64,000 nt of DNA from Diphasiastrum complanatum (Eukaryota > Streptophyta > Lycopodiopsida > Lycopodiales > Lycopodiaceae): the NCBI GenBank assembly GCA_029204225.1, contig CM055107.1, positions 2,035,218-2,099,217 of the forward strand. Reading direction: 5' to 3'. The notes under the pieces are model-generated. The model had not been told where the DNA came from. It saw only the letters and a list, made by a program, of their open reading frames with translations, and searched no databases. Below, in pieces: positions 23,936 to 35,373 of this stretch. Within the stretch, counting starts at the first letter, position 1. Every line of letters starts with the position of its first letter. Made by a program: the position numbers and the translations under genes.

Positions 23936-24654
23936 TGTTCTCAGAAAAGAAAAGAGATTGCAAGAATTCAGTTGGATTGAAAAAATTTCGGTTTCTAAGG
24001 ATGTAAAGGAGCGTCAAATGAAGCACTTTGTAGAAACATAGGCAAGGATCACAATGATTTGGCCGCCTATTGCCCGCAATCAGCAGCTGGATCGACCCTT
24101 CGGCTTGAAAGGCTCAACTGCTAGAGAAGTTTAGTGCCTTTGATAAGAATGATTCTGGTTACAAAGTAAAGATCAGGCTTCAGGAACTAATCTGTATATT
24201 CAAAATGTGCCACCAACAGTTGTTTCCCATTTGAATGGCGACCCAATGATATGAAACCGCTTTAACAAACAAGAAGCAATGAGCTGATTCTCTGATTTTT
24301 ATTGACCGTGTAGATCTGCTTAAACAAAGTCATGAGGATCAATGGATTGGCTTCAAATCGAAAATAGGGTACAAGAAGATGTAGGGTGAGAAGAAGGCCG
24401 AAAAGGAATTAGCTGAAATGATGGCCTGCAGCTTAAAGCAGAGGCTTTCATTCCGACTGTGGAAGCCGCGGGGAATTTATTCAAAGAATATACTGGAAAA
24501 AATGCGGTTAATCAGGCTTGAGGGAAAATAACGCAAAAAAGTCGGGGAAAAAAACAAATGCTTGCAAAGATGGGTGAGATGGAAAACCAAGGGCCAGACT
24601 CCAATTTCCTGTGTCTTGATGGAGGCACTATAAGTGCCAAGCTATGGCTGCAAG

Positions 24655-24655
<1 letters not shown>

Positions 24656-24728
<73 letters not shown>
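24656..24728. promoter_or_regulatory. CT/GA tract upstream of CSLC
   Basis: An uninterrupted CT tract, GA on the CSLC sense strand, lies about 720 bp upstream of the CSLC ATG. GAGA-type repeats in plant promoters are bound by BPC/GAGA-binding proteins, and this one lies in the promoter or 5' UTR zone. A regulatory role is inference; it may simply be a microsatellite. Confidence 0.5.
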
Positions 24729-24729
<1 letters not shown>

Positions 24730-24730
<1 letters not shown>

Positions 24731-26090
24731 GCACACAAGCAGATATCTAATCTAAGCACTCTTCACCTGCAGCTGCTCTCTTGTTTTTGATGCAGACTGT
24801 TTTACTTCTTGCTTGATGTAAAGACACACTCTTCCAGCCTTTTCCCTGCTGACCGCTGTCTGACCCTCTGCACACGCAAACTGTGTCCTTTTTCTTTCTG
24901 CTGCCGCTGCTTTCTTGTGCAGATGCCACAAATCAGCCCCTTTCACACGCTCCCTCTGCTCTGCTCAGCTGGCTGCAGCGTTATTTTTCAAACAGAAATC
25001 CTTCCTTTCTTTATGTGGGTGTGTGTTTTCCATTGATTTGTGTCCTTCCTCACTATTCGTGCCTTCTGTTTCTGGGCTGTGATCGCAAAAGCAGCAGCCG
25101 TAAGCCGGAGCCCACCTTCCCATCTACATCCTTCTGCCTCTTTCTCTTCTCCTTGGCCTCTTCCCCCTCACTCTCCGCGAAGCTGCTCTGCCCTCCCACA
25201 CCTCTCTTCTTTCATCTCTCTCTCGCGGCGACTGTCGCAAGTTCCACGACCTGAACACCGACACGGCCCAAATCGCGTCAGCGACAGCGACAGCGACCAA
25301 CCCCGAATTTTCCCCCACGCAAAAACAATAGTCCTCCTTCTGGTTTTACTAAGCCCCCCCGTTGGTGCCACTTGGCTACGATTTCAGATGAACAAACCAC
25401 TTGGATGCACCGTGCTCGGGAAAACTATAGGAAAGGAAAGCTTGAAAGGAATGGAATGGAACCGTCCAACACATGCATCACCACTTAGATGCTTGCCACC
25501 CCCACAAGACTCAAAGTAGCACATTCTTCCGCCTTCACCACGTGCTAAATGCTGCCACCTGGCAGATTAGCACGTGGCATAATCGGGAAAATCTCAAGCA
25601 TGGGGTCCAGTTCGACCTCCATTATTGTTGGACCCTTGTCCCAAGAAGGTAAGGGACTATATGACCATAGGATTTGACCTAAGGCTACATGATCGTATCA
25701 TATGCATGGACCATGACCAACTTCTTTGTACAAGCGCGGCCTTCATTGGTTGGCCAAGATTTACGTACCTAATGGCCATCGGGAGGGCCATTACCACAAA
25801 TAATCTGGGACCTGGGCAATGAGTGGCGGAGGCCACTAGCTGCTCGGGGACCGGATTATGAGTGGTAATGGCCCGACCAATTGATCATTACCGCACGTAA
25901 TTGACATTCGCTCGATTTTTTTTTCTCATGTTGTCTATCTCTTGTGCCCTCTCGTATTCTCTCTCATGTCTCTCTCTCTTGCATTCTCTCACGCTAAGAG
26001 CATGTCTCTCTCACATGGTGATTCTCTCTCTTTTGTGTGGCCTTCTCCCACAACGACTCTCTCTCTTGCTCAGCATTCTCTCATAAACAC
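24730..26090. other. pyrimidine-rich region without a gene
   Basis: Upstream DNA of CSLC with C/T-rich plus-strand composition. The open frames at 24809-25519 are Ser/Pro/Leu-rich by composition. A GC-richer patch at about 25220-25340 may be a promoter-proximal region, but no divergent gene is visible. Confidence 0.35.
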
Positions 26091-26091
26091 T

Positions 26092-26180
<89 letters not shown>

Positions 26181-26310
26181 GCGCAACATAATTCTCTCTC
26201 CTACGATGGTGACTCTCTCCCTCCTGCGCAGTACATTCTTTCTCTCGACACCAGAATTCTCTCCTACGCAGCAGATTATCTCTCTCCTGCGCAGTAGAAT
26301 TCTTTTCTAT
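26091..26310. repeat. (CT)n microsatellite plus CTGCGCAG repeats
   Basis: The CT tract at about 26093-26178 is followed by four or five degenerate units of the form TCTCTCCTGCGCAG, at about 26169-26310 and spaced about 30-40 bp. Confidence 0.9.
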
Positions 26311-26472
26311 GCATCTAATTTTGTCTGCCTATCCTGCAGAATAGCGAATGGCAATTACATGTCTGTAGTACTAAATATCCACTTCTTGTCTCAAGTTTGC
26401 CCATCTTTGGAAAGTTGAGGCATAAGATCCTCTATGCCATATGGTGACCCACGGTGTGCACTCATGGCCCAA

Positions 26473-26528
26473 CCTCATCCTCATCCTCATCCTCATCCTC
26501 ATCCTCATCCTCATCCTCATCTTCATCC
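26473..26528. repeat. (CCTCAT)n hexanucleotide repeat
   Basis: About nine near-perfect copies of CCTCAT, the last one degenerate. Confidence 0.97.
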
Positions 26529-26960
26529 TAGGATTAAGAATGCTCAAAAGGTGGCGCTATAATATTTGGACCATGTATGATTGAACATGCTTGAAAGCTG
26601 GCATTATCATCTCTCCACAATGATTAAGCAATGTTCGGGAAAGCCGACATCTCTTGAGAATGGAACCGGCATCTTTCGGCGAAAACCGATTTGATGAAGA
26701 CTTACAAGAAGTTGACTTAAAATTTAATGAAGGAAATTTTATGTTTGTCATTTTTGTATGGAATAAATTTGTGTATAGTAGTAAAGTAAGGAGAATCTAG
26801 ATCCTTACAAAACTTGGCTTACATAGGCTTATTAAGATTAGGGGAACTCTTGAATCCAAAAGGGCCTTTTGTAAAGATGCTTTTTTTGACTTTTCAAAGG
26901 TTTTATGTCCACATGGCCCAATGGTGTGTTTCCATGTGTGCTAGACCGTAACGGTGGCAT

Positions 26961-28163
26961 CCCAACTTCAATTTCGGGCAGCCACTTCTGAGATAAACCA
27001 ATCACACTAAAATTCAAAATGAAGTGGGTGGGAAACCCGAGGCCATGTCCTCACGCATATGTCGTCGCGTCGCGTCGTGCCTCGCCATCGGAAGGCAGGT
27101 GGAGTGAGCACATGTGGAGGAGGAAAATAGAATGACTCTAGTAAAAGAAGTGTAGCATCTCTTTTCACCATTGCGTAGATCATGAAAAACTGCACACTTT
27201 TTCTTTTTGGATCATTTCAATCTGATGCACGGTTAAAAAGTTATGGCAGTTTGAAAATTCATACCCTAAGTGATATCAGAGCCGAGCGACCAATGACCTG
27301 TTCACACTGAACATAATGCTCTGGTCGCGTGGCTGAGATATTGTAGCATCTGTTTACACCATTGTGTAGATCATGAAAAACTGCACACTTTTTCTTTTTG
27401 GATCACTTCAATCCGACACACGGTTAAAACGTTATGGCCATATGAAGATTCATACCTTCCTTGATATCGGAGCTGAGCGACCCATGGCCTCTTCTCACTG
27501 AACATAATGCTCTGGTCGCGCAGCTCTGATATCACAGCCACGCGACCAGAGCATTATGTTCAGTGAGAAAAGGCCATGGGTCGCGTGGCTGCGATATCGG
27601 AGCTGCGCGACCAGAGCATTATGTTCAGTGAGAAGAGGCCATGGGTCGCTCAGCTCCGAGATCAAGGAGGGTATGAATCTTCATATGGCCATAAGTTTTT
27701 AACCGTGTGTCGGATTGAAGTGATCCAAAAAAAAAAAGTGTGTAGTTTTTCATGATCTACGCAATCGTGTAAACAGATGCTACAATATCTCAGCCAAGCG
27801 ACCATAGCATTATGTTCAGTGTGAATAGGTCATTGGTTGCTCGACTCCGATATCAGGTAGGGTATGAATATTCAAACTGCCATAACTTTTTAACCGTGCA
27901 TCGGATTGAAGCGATCTAGAAAGTGTGCAGTTTTTTCGTGATCTACGTAATGGTGTAAAGAGATGCTACACTTCTTTTACTAGAAGCAATCTATTTTCCT
28001 CCTCCACATGTGCTCACTCCACCTGCCTTCCGCATGTGGCGAGGCACGATGCGACGCGATGACATATGCGCGAGGACACGGCCTCGGGTTTTCCACCCTT
28101 TTCATTTTGAATTTTAGTGTCATTGGTTTATCTCAGAAGTGGCTGTCCGAAATTGAAGTTGGG
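26961..28163. mobile_element. 1.2-kb palindromic fold-back element
   Basis: A long inverted repeat has its outer ends at 26961 (CCCAACTTCAATTTCGG) and 28163 (CCGAAATTGAAGTTGGG) and its axis near 27560. Each arm is about 600 bp, and the arms match closely along their length. Each arm carries two related units of about 191 bp, starting at 27151 and 27342 on the left and mirrored on the right. Units contain GTAGATCATGAAAAACTGC and CACTGAACATAATGCTCTGG. Extra mirrored copies of the second motif sit near the axis. Homology stops sharply at both ends. Short frames in the arms are not conserved genes. The structure fits a fold-back (long-TIR, non-autonomous) DNA transposon or an inverted duplication. 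No convincing TSD was found. Confidence 0.85.
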
Positions 28164-28474
28164 CAGTCTAATGATGTTCTCTCTCTACATTCTTAAAGGG
28201 CCCATATTGACTTCGAAGTTCCCCAAATGGTTAATAAAATAATTTATGAATGTAAATATGTAGTATTCTATTAGCAAAAAATATGAGATGCAGGATTTGG
28301 AAGACAAAAAAATTTAAAAAACTGATAGGTTAAAAAAAATGCGGGATATTGGAGGGAAACCCCAAAGATGTTTCCTGAACATTGATGATAAAGTCTTTTC
28401 ACAAATAGATGAACTACTTGCGCCCACCAATCATGTTGACTGCACTTTGTTGTTACTAGGTTGCAGATCGAACT
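28164..28474. other. short stretch without a gene
   Basis: No recognisable feature between the palindrome and the next LTR-like repeat. Confidence 0.4.
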
Positions 28475-28860
28475 CAACTTATGGAAATGGTCTAATATGA
28501 TCTTGGAAAAACTCGAGCCATCATAAATGCATTGTGTCCTAAGTTTCCATTGTGACATGCAAGGCATGCAAATACTCGAATGGACACATGCATGTAGTTT
28601 TGTATATATCTAGTTGAGAAATTGACATTTGGAGAAAGTAGGTAGAAGTTAGGTGCAATTTCTGCATGCAAGCTGTTAGGTGTCAATATAGTAGTAGTTT
28701 ACACTTCAATAGATGTAGGGAATGCATTGAATGCTAGTAGTACCACGAGTTTTGGCTCTCCTATATATGTACATATGCTTCTCATTCATTTCTAATGATG
28801 AATCAAGCTTTGATAAGGTCATAATGCTAAAATTGGATCTCATGCTATTTTGCTTGTAAT
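28475..28860. repeat. LTR-like dispersed repeat, copy 2
   Basis: Similar to the repeat inserted at about 1521-2040. It shares the CATAAATGCAT, GACATGCAAGGCATGCAA, GAGAAAGTAGGTAGAAG and GATGAATCAAGC blocks in the same order and orientation. A TATA-like CCTATATATGTA lies at about 28762. It stands just upstream of a copia RNase H remnant. The ends are approximate. Confidence 0.65.
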
Positions 28861-28904
28861 TGAATTCTCTCTCTAACTCGAGATTGGTGTCTTCTTCATA
28901 CATT

Positions 28905-29125
28905 ACCTTGCAACCAACCCAATCCTCCATGCAAGGTCAAACCATATTGAGATCTCTCATCATTTTGTGAGAGAAATAGTGCAATTTAAGGAGATATCTT
29001 TGGAGCATGTGGCAAGTATTGAATATGTTGCTGATATCCTCACTAAACCACTTCAAAGAGATGCATTTGTGAAGTTAAGATCAGCCCTAGGGTTGATAAG
29101 CAAGTCTATCTTGTCTTCAAACTAG
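28905..29125 (+). pseudogene. copia RNase H C terminus
   Basis: The last 70 or so codons of a copia polyprotein are open. They contain HIEISHHFVRE, ISLEHV and ADILTKPLQRDAF and end at TAG 29123-29125. This is the same domain end as at 4600-4785, but the sequence differs, so it comes from another element. Everything upstream in pol is missing and is replaced by the LTR-like repeat. Confidence 0.9.
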
Positions 29126-29138
29126 TTGTGAGGAGGAG

Positions 29139-29345
29139 TGTTAAAATTACACAAGCTAGTTTGTAATTTCATACATGCCAAAATCATAGGATACTTTCTT
29201 CTAAGTTAAATCAATAACCTAGCTTTGGAATGGTACCTTTGGAATGAGGTCAAAATGTGCATAGATAGGCTACATAGATTCTAGGAGCTAAAAATAGCAA
29301 TTTTTACATTGTTTTGGATCTCTAGATCTTGACCTCCAATTAGGG
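29139..29345 (+). mobile_element. start of a copia 3' LTR (end not determined)
   Basis: A polypurine tract AGGAGGAG at 29131-29138 directly precedes TGTTAAAATTACACAAGC, the expected arrangement of a copia PPT and 3' LTR start. The LTR end could not be located because no partner copy is in the window. The end given is arbitrary. Confidence 0.6.
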
Positions 29346-32300
29346 TGGATCTTCCTCAGCAGCAACTATGAGGACGACAGAACGGGCCTTATTCTTTTTC
29401 GTGCTTTGGGTTTGGGAGAATTTCTTTAGGATTTCTGACCTTGAAGATTGGAATATGCTCTTTAGCATGTTATCTTCCCTTTTGGAAGTGAAGAGACTGG
29501 GGATTTTGGACTCACAATGGACCTAGTGTTTGACTATTCCGGATTAGTTAACAACTGTAAAGTAAAAACTATGGATGGTCTAGAAGGACATTTTTTCATT
29601 TCAAAGAGTGTAGTTACCATTTTTTTAACTGTGTGTGACAATTACAAAAATATGTTAAAGAATTATTTTTGCCTTTACGGAGATTTCTAATTGGCGATTT
29701 TCTGACTCGAATAATGAAATTAGGAATATTGACAAATTGTAATTTCTTATATTTTTTTTTCAAAATTGTACCCCGTTGTGGGGATTTCGATTTCCTGGTT
29801 TTATTTTTAAAACTCTGGAATAAGAACTTATTCCCAGTTAGGGAGTTAAATTATAAATGTTGACTTTTAGCCCATATGTTTTCCTTTTCTATTGGTAAGT
29901 TTTTAAAATCCACATTAATTTTCTTATGTTTCTATTTGATTTTTGAAAGTAAATCAAGTGGAAGTTTTAGTAAGGTACTTATTGAAAGTGATTTAAGTTG
30001 CAACTAATTTGAAAACAGCAAAAAAGTGAATAGTAATTAGAACTCTTTATTCAACAAAGATGTTTTGTTGAGTACAATATTAGAGTGCTGAAATTTTATG
30101 GATTTCCTATTCATGTAATTTCATTTGTTAGAATTGAAATAATAGACTTTAATGGAGTAAATTAAATACTAAAGCCAGTAAAATGAAAAGGAAAAATGGC
30201 TTATCATTTACTATGTGTCAATGGAAATTTCTAGTACCTTAGTTGATGAAGGTTTTTGGGGGACCAAAAGATCTAAGGGAGGAAGTGTAATGGACACTTG
30301 TGTTAGTAAATGAGTGTGTGTTATGCGATTGAGATTTCTTTGAAATCTTTGAAGATCTGCATAATACCAGGTATGGAGTAATTCCATAGATAAATCTTTA
30401 AAATGGAATTCATTTAGTTGAATTCATAAGATATATCTTATATGACCATGAGAATGACTATAAATTTTGATATGATTTGAATGAATAAGGAGTGTGTTAA
30501 CACATGGATCACATTTAAGTTGTTAGTACAAGAAAAGACGTTCTTTTAGGCATAATGATCCTTGATTTTTAAAGCTTATTATCAACCAGAAATAGTTGAC
30601 AAGATCACGGTAACCCATGAGTAGAAGGAACCTTATTTTTGAATTGCCATTTCATAAATGGATCATTAATATCCATCAAAAGAAACTTATGGATTCTCCA
30701 GTGTTTTGGTTGTGTTTGAATGTGCCGATACTTGGTATAGGGATTCTAGATTGATTATTTGAACCTCTAGAATATCAGATAAGGTGGTTAAGGATTTTTT
30801 GGAGGGAAGACCTGGTGGTATGGGACATCATTAATTTTGAAAAGAAAATTCTAGGATCTGATTATCAATGGAATATAGTACCTGGTCGAAATATGGGAAA
30901 AGCAGACCATTGACTAAATTTTGGGGTATTTTGTATATAATCCAGATCCCAATGAGGTATCTCTTAATTTACAAAATCAGGAAACCCTTAAAGCTATTTC
31001 TCATGTTTTTAGAACCCTTACTTCTTTAAAATTTCTCAGTTACTGGACATCAGACTAATTTTCATATGATTTTTTCAGTGTGAAGTTATTTCTTTTATGA
31101 ACGACTATCATCATGTGATTTATTACTTATAAGGCATAATTTTTTTTTGGATAGATTCTAGATGCTTTGGCATTTTCAATCTCTTTAAACCCAGATTATC
31201 TCATATGCATAGGTAGATCTATAATGGATGATGTCTACTATCACTCATAGTAAAATTATTCAAAGGAAAAGTCTTGAATATAATGGAGTAAATCCTTTTT
31301 GGAAAGACACTTATTATTGACTTTTCGAATATTTTCATGTTATCATCTCTCTAGATGACTTTTGTAAGAAATTGGTGAAATTTTTTTAAAGGAGGGGTGA
31401 AGTGATGGGTAAGATTCTATTAGAGGACCTATCAGTGGCACAGTTTTTGGAAAAAAGCCAGATGATGTATAGAAATGGGATTATTTGAAAGCATTTTTAG
31501 ATATATCCAAAGTAAGATACAAAGCTGGAAATTTCCAAATAAGATAAATTCTCTAAGGATTGTTTGGAACAATCTGGAACTAGAAATTGTTTGAAATTGA
31601 AAATCATTATAAGTAGTACCGAGTCAGGTCAAAAGTTACTAATCCCATTTTGTCAGGGATAGAAGTAAGTTTGATCATGGAATGTCTGTATTGAATCAAC
31701 CTAATCTTAGTTGGAGTACTAGGATCTGGGAGAGACTGATTGAGTGAAATTTTGGTGCTAAGATATTAATGGGTTGGAAAACTCGTGAGAGAGGATGTGT
31801 TTCCACTCTCAGAGATTTCTCAGATATGTTATTTACTCATGAGAAATATAATTCTATGGTAGCTGAGTTACAAGATTCTCAGTGAGATATGAGAGTAACA
31901 TATGCGGATTTTGGAGATATTTGTCATATTGTGTATGTACTAGGTCATAGTGAGATTATTCTCATATGTGCACGATTAATCTTGTATGAATCTACTATGT
32001 ATTTCTACTTACTAGGGTTATTTGGTGCACTTAATCTAGTCAGTGAACATAGGCATATGATCAAGTATTGTGTTGACAATTACTTGCAGAGTTAACAGAT
32101 CTTGTTTTGAAGGATTTATTGGTTAACTTAAGAGTGATTTGGATATGGATCTAAATGTGGTGTTGTATTGTATAATTAAGATCTGCACCTAGACATTTGA
32201 GATTATTGAATCATTGGAATTAACTTGAGTGATTGGATTACTCCTATGGAAAGTTAATTGGTGTGATGAACAGTGTGAAGAGAATTGACGAATCATGGAA

Positions 32301-33000
32301 TCTAATTATTTGTGATTGACAGATCATAAATGGATACTTAATCTGTGGATAATCAAGAAATGTGTTGATTTTTAAGAGTAATTTTCAGTCTATCAAATGA
32401 GTTGAGATTTCAGATCAGCATTTTGAAAGTCTAAATCTCTTTACTCCATTGTCTTATTGAGTCCTATTGGATCTCACAGACATTTCTCGTAAAATAAAAC
32501 ATTTTTGCTTATCGAGAGTTTTGTTTATTTTTAGTGGATATTGATCCGAATTAGAACTTTTTGTGCTTTCATGTTGCTAAAGAAGATCAAGTTTGATTGC
32601 ACTTGCATTTGGATTAAATCCACAAGATCATGCCAAAAAAATTGAAAAAATATCAAAAAGCGAGGTTTTTTTTTTTTTTTTTTTTTATAACTATTTTGGG
32701 ACTTTTTTCAAAAAAACTGCAAGCACATTCTCAAGTGTGTAATGAAGTTTCCCAAGGGCTTTTACAAAGTTTTGTAGAGCCTCAAAAATTCAAATTTTAG
32801 TGTATTTTTGATGATTTTTGAGCATGAACAACTTTTGATAGTGGATCTGAAACCTTTGAACCAGTATACAAGTTGAAAGATAGGTGATACTGCCTTTGAT
32901 TTGAGCCCTCATGGACCCAATTTGGTGGTGGGAGGCTTAGGCACCGATCTCCCAAACTTTTGCTTGATGGCATTCTCCATAGAAACTAATTTTGGTTGAT
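29346..33000. other. AT-rich region, no gene recognised
   Basis: Long AT-rich DNA with dense stops. Short frames (29669-29863, 31889-32095) show no domain. A poly-T run lies at about 32666-32687. It may be an old retroelement interior, but I could not support any family. Confidence 0.4.
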
Positions 33001-33056
33001 CTGAACCTATGCTTGCTTGCTAGACATGTTTGTGTTGGGTTATGATAGTTTACTTG

Positions 33057-33262
33057 GTGGCTCTGATACCACTTGTTGGGCTAGTATAGGCTTTAGGGAT
33101 TAATTATTTATCGTCTTTGATGCCATTTGTTGGGCTAGTATAGGCTTTAGGGATTAATTTATTAATCAGCTCTGATATCACTTGTTGGGTTCTGATAGTT
33201 TACTTGTTGGGGTTACAGAATAATTATTTATCAGCTTTGATACCACTCTTGCTGAATATAAA
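33057..33262 (-). repeat. tandem repeats of a tRNA-iMet PBS complement
   Basis: GCTCTGATACCACTTGTTGGG and variants recur at about 33060, 33115, 33171 and 33234, each followed by GGCTTTAGGGATTAATT-type sequence. On the minus strand the core reads TGGTATCAGAGC, the primer-binding site used by copia elements (initiator methionine tRNA 3' end). This points to a minus-strand copia LTR/PBS junction that has been locally multiplied. Confidence 0.7.
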
Positions 33263-33599
33263 ATCCAAACAAGAGAAAACTCAATGTCAAACTATTACAG
33301 GGTCTACACAAATTGTTGATTCAAACTATTTCTTAGATCGACCAAAGGAATATCTTTGTAGGTGTCTGAGACAACCATGAAGGCAGCGATATAATTAGGC
33401 GTCTATGACAGCCATGCTTCCTTCGAATAAGATATTCTGTATGAGTCGAGTATCATTAGTAGAGATCGTAATCGTTTGGTGAGGGCTGGGGCAAGGGTTT
33501 TCCAGGAAACTATATCAAATCAAAATGGAATTGCTTTTTGAGTTGAAGTTGCTCCATACGAGTATCACACCTTCTTGAAACCAATTTTCCTTGATAGAG

Positions 33600-33965
33600 T
33601 ATACTCGCACAGGGTACTAATCACTTGAAAAAGTACTGAGGATTTCAAAAATAGTATGCACGAGTTCTAGTTCAGGTCCTCAGTATATGTGCGAGTTTGC
33701 TTTGACCAAAAATGGCAAGAATGATGTTGACTGCTCAAAATTCAAACTTCCTTCACTGTAAGGAACTCGCATAGGGTATTAGGAACTCGTGCAACTGATG
33801 TTGGAGTCATAATGATAGTGTGCGAGTTTGTTATTGAAGATTTTTCTGAAAAAATTATGTTTGAGTTGATATTTTCTAACAAGGGTTGGCTCCCGAGAAC
33901 TCGCACAAGAATCTGATGTGTTTGGCCTTGTGAGATCTGTACTCCTAATGATGGGCGAGTTTGTC
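33600..33965. repeat. degenerate repeat with inverted CTCGCAC/GTGCGAG motifs
   Basis: CTCGCACAGGGTA-type motifs occur at about 33604, 33767 and 33900, and the inverted (T)GTGCGAGTTTG or GGGCGAGTTTG at about 33688, 33820 and 33953. Spacing is about 135-160 bp, so each unit could fold on itself. Sequence between the motifs is variable. Confidence 0.55.
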
Positions 33966-35200
33966 TGAGCTGATTTGATGTGGAAGCTGACAAAGCAAAT
34001 GAGTAAAGATAGCACTCTGTTTCTGTGGCCAAACCTTCAGGTCAAACGATCTGAACCTGCTGGCTGTTGAATCTGTGAAGGAGAGACCATTCATTGCTAC
34101 TTGCTGGGAGGATGAAGAGTACGATGTCAGTTCCCCTTTAGATCCATTTGCAATCATGAACCTCTGCTCTGTGTGCAGGTCTTGGTGTTAGTTGCTACTA
34201 AAGAGAGAAGTTAACAATACTTCTTCCTCAGAAGTGCGAGCAAGCCTGATCCAGAATGACCGTCAGCCGCGATCCCCAGAACAGGTGTCAATTACGATCC
34301 AAACGACCATGCAATTGTGACAAGCCAGCATGCAAACGAGGCAGATACTGGTGAGAAAGAGGCGCGTGCAGATGGACGTGGGCAGGCGGATTTGTGCAGA
34401 AGCAGCAGTACAAAACAGAAGGCCGCCAATAGTCGCTCTCTTGAACTTCTGTTTTTTGGTTGCTTGTTGGCCGAAGGAAGAAGATAGGGCGAGTGCAGAG
34501 TGCCCGATCCAGAGAGGTGCAGATGGCGTGATCCATACATGAAAGAGATGGAAGCGCATGAAGAAGGAAACCAACACGTGAAGTAGGATCGAGGCAGGTG
34601 GTCGCGATCCAGCAAGAAGTTCGTGAAGTATGAGAGAGACGGGCCTGTGAAAGATTTTGGGTGCCCAGACGAAATTACAATGGTAATCTTTGTTGGTTCT
34701 TTTTAAGTTCTTGATGGCATTTTCTAAAAATCTGAAGTTGGGTCCTTAAGGGCTGTCTTCCAAGCTTACGGACAGTCCCACTGTGTTAAAATTTGAGGAA
34801 AACGCAAAACAAAGGCTTAATTTTTCATAGAGAGTCCGTTTCTATCAAAACAAAAACTATATAGGACTGTTCTACAATGTTTAAGCTTTGTTTTGAACCA
34901 AAAATCTAGTGATTTGGACATCAGCATAAAAACTTATTAAGTTTTTAGTGCGAAGACCTCCATTTTGCATTAGGGACAGCATAGACTTTACATAAAAATG
35001 TCAATGTAAAACTTGTTTAAAGCTAATCAAAAGCTAGTAATTGATTGTCATGCTAAGTACAGAACAAATATAGAATGAAGTGGATGTTTTTCAAGGAATT
35101 AAGAGGTCAAATTGGTTTTTACAAACTAACCAAGTGATAAGCCTAGTCGAGGTGACGTCTTATGCCCTCTCCCTCGGTTACGTGCACTTATCATTAGTTA
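33966..35200. other. no recognisable gene
   Basis: Frames near 34263-34615 on the minus strand lack a domain. This could be the body of a minus-strand LTR ending near the primer-site repeats, but no boundary is clear. Confidence 0.35.
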
Positions 35201-35204
35201 GCTA

Positions 35205-35290
35205 AACCCAACGGGGTTGGCTCAACTGGTTAGCTTGGCATCCAAAGTTTCTTTGGTCCCAGGTTCGAGCCTCCCCTTGGAAACCAAGAA
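35205..35290 (+). mobile_element. tRNA-derived SINE head
   Basis: GGTTGGCTCAACTGGTTAGC matches a pol III box A (TGGCTCAACTGG), and 45 bp downstream GGTTCGAGCC matches box B. The arms do not fold into a good tRNA with a clear anticodon, so this is better read as the tRNA-related head of a SINE, similar in style to Au-type plant SINEs, than as a tRNA gene. The body and tail were not delimited. Confidence 0.65.
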
Positions 35291-35373
35291 GCATTAGTTA
35301 GCTAAGTAAAACACTTGCACAAAATTCCTGAAACTAAATTGATCATTCATTTACGTCATTGAAGTTGGCTATA

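Noticed and set aside
25040-25519. 159-codon plus-strand frame upstream of CSLC
   Set aside because: Ser/Pro/Leu composition follows from the CT-rich DNA; no domain or splice structure supports it.
27007-28196. Mirrored 62-codon frames in the palindrome arms
   Set aside because: They arise from the inverted repeat itself and show no domain; the rest of the arms is full of stops.
29346-32500. Possible endogenous viral or gypsy interior
   Set aside because: No protease, RT, integrase, movement or coat-like motif could be read in any frame.
34263-34615. Three overlapping minus-strand frames of 80-107 codons
   Set aside because: They overlap each other in different frames, lack domains and reflect a locally GC-richer stretch with few stops.
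35205-35290. Possible functional tRNA gene
   Set aside because: A and B boxes are present but the acceptor and T stems do not pair well and no clear anticodon loop was found, so a SINE head fits better.
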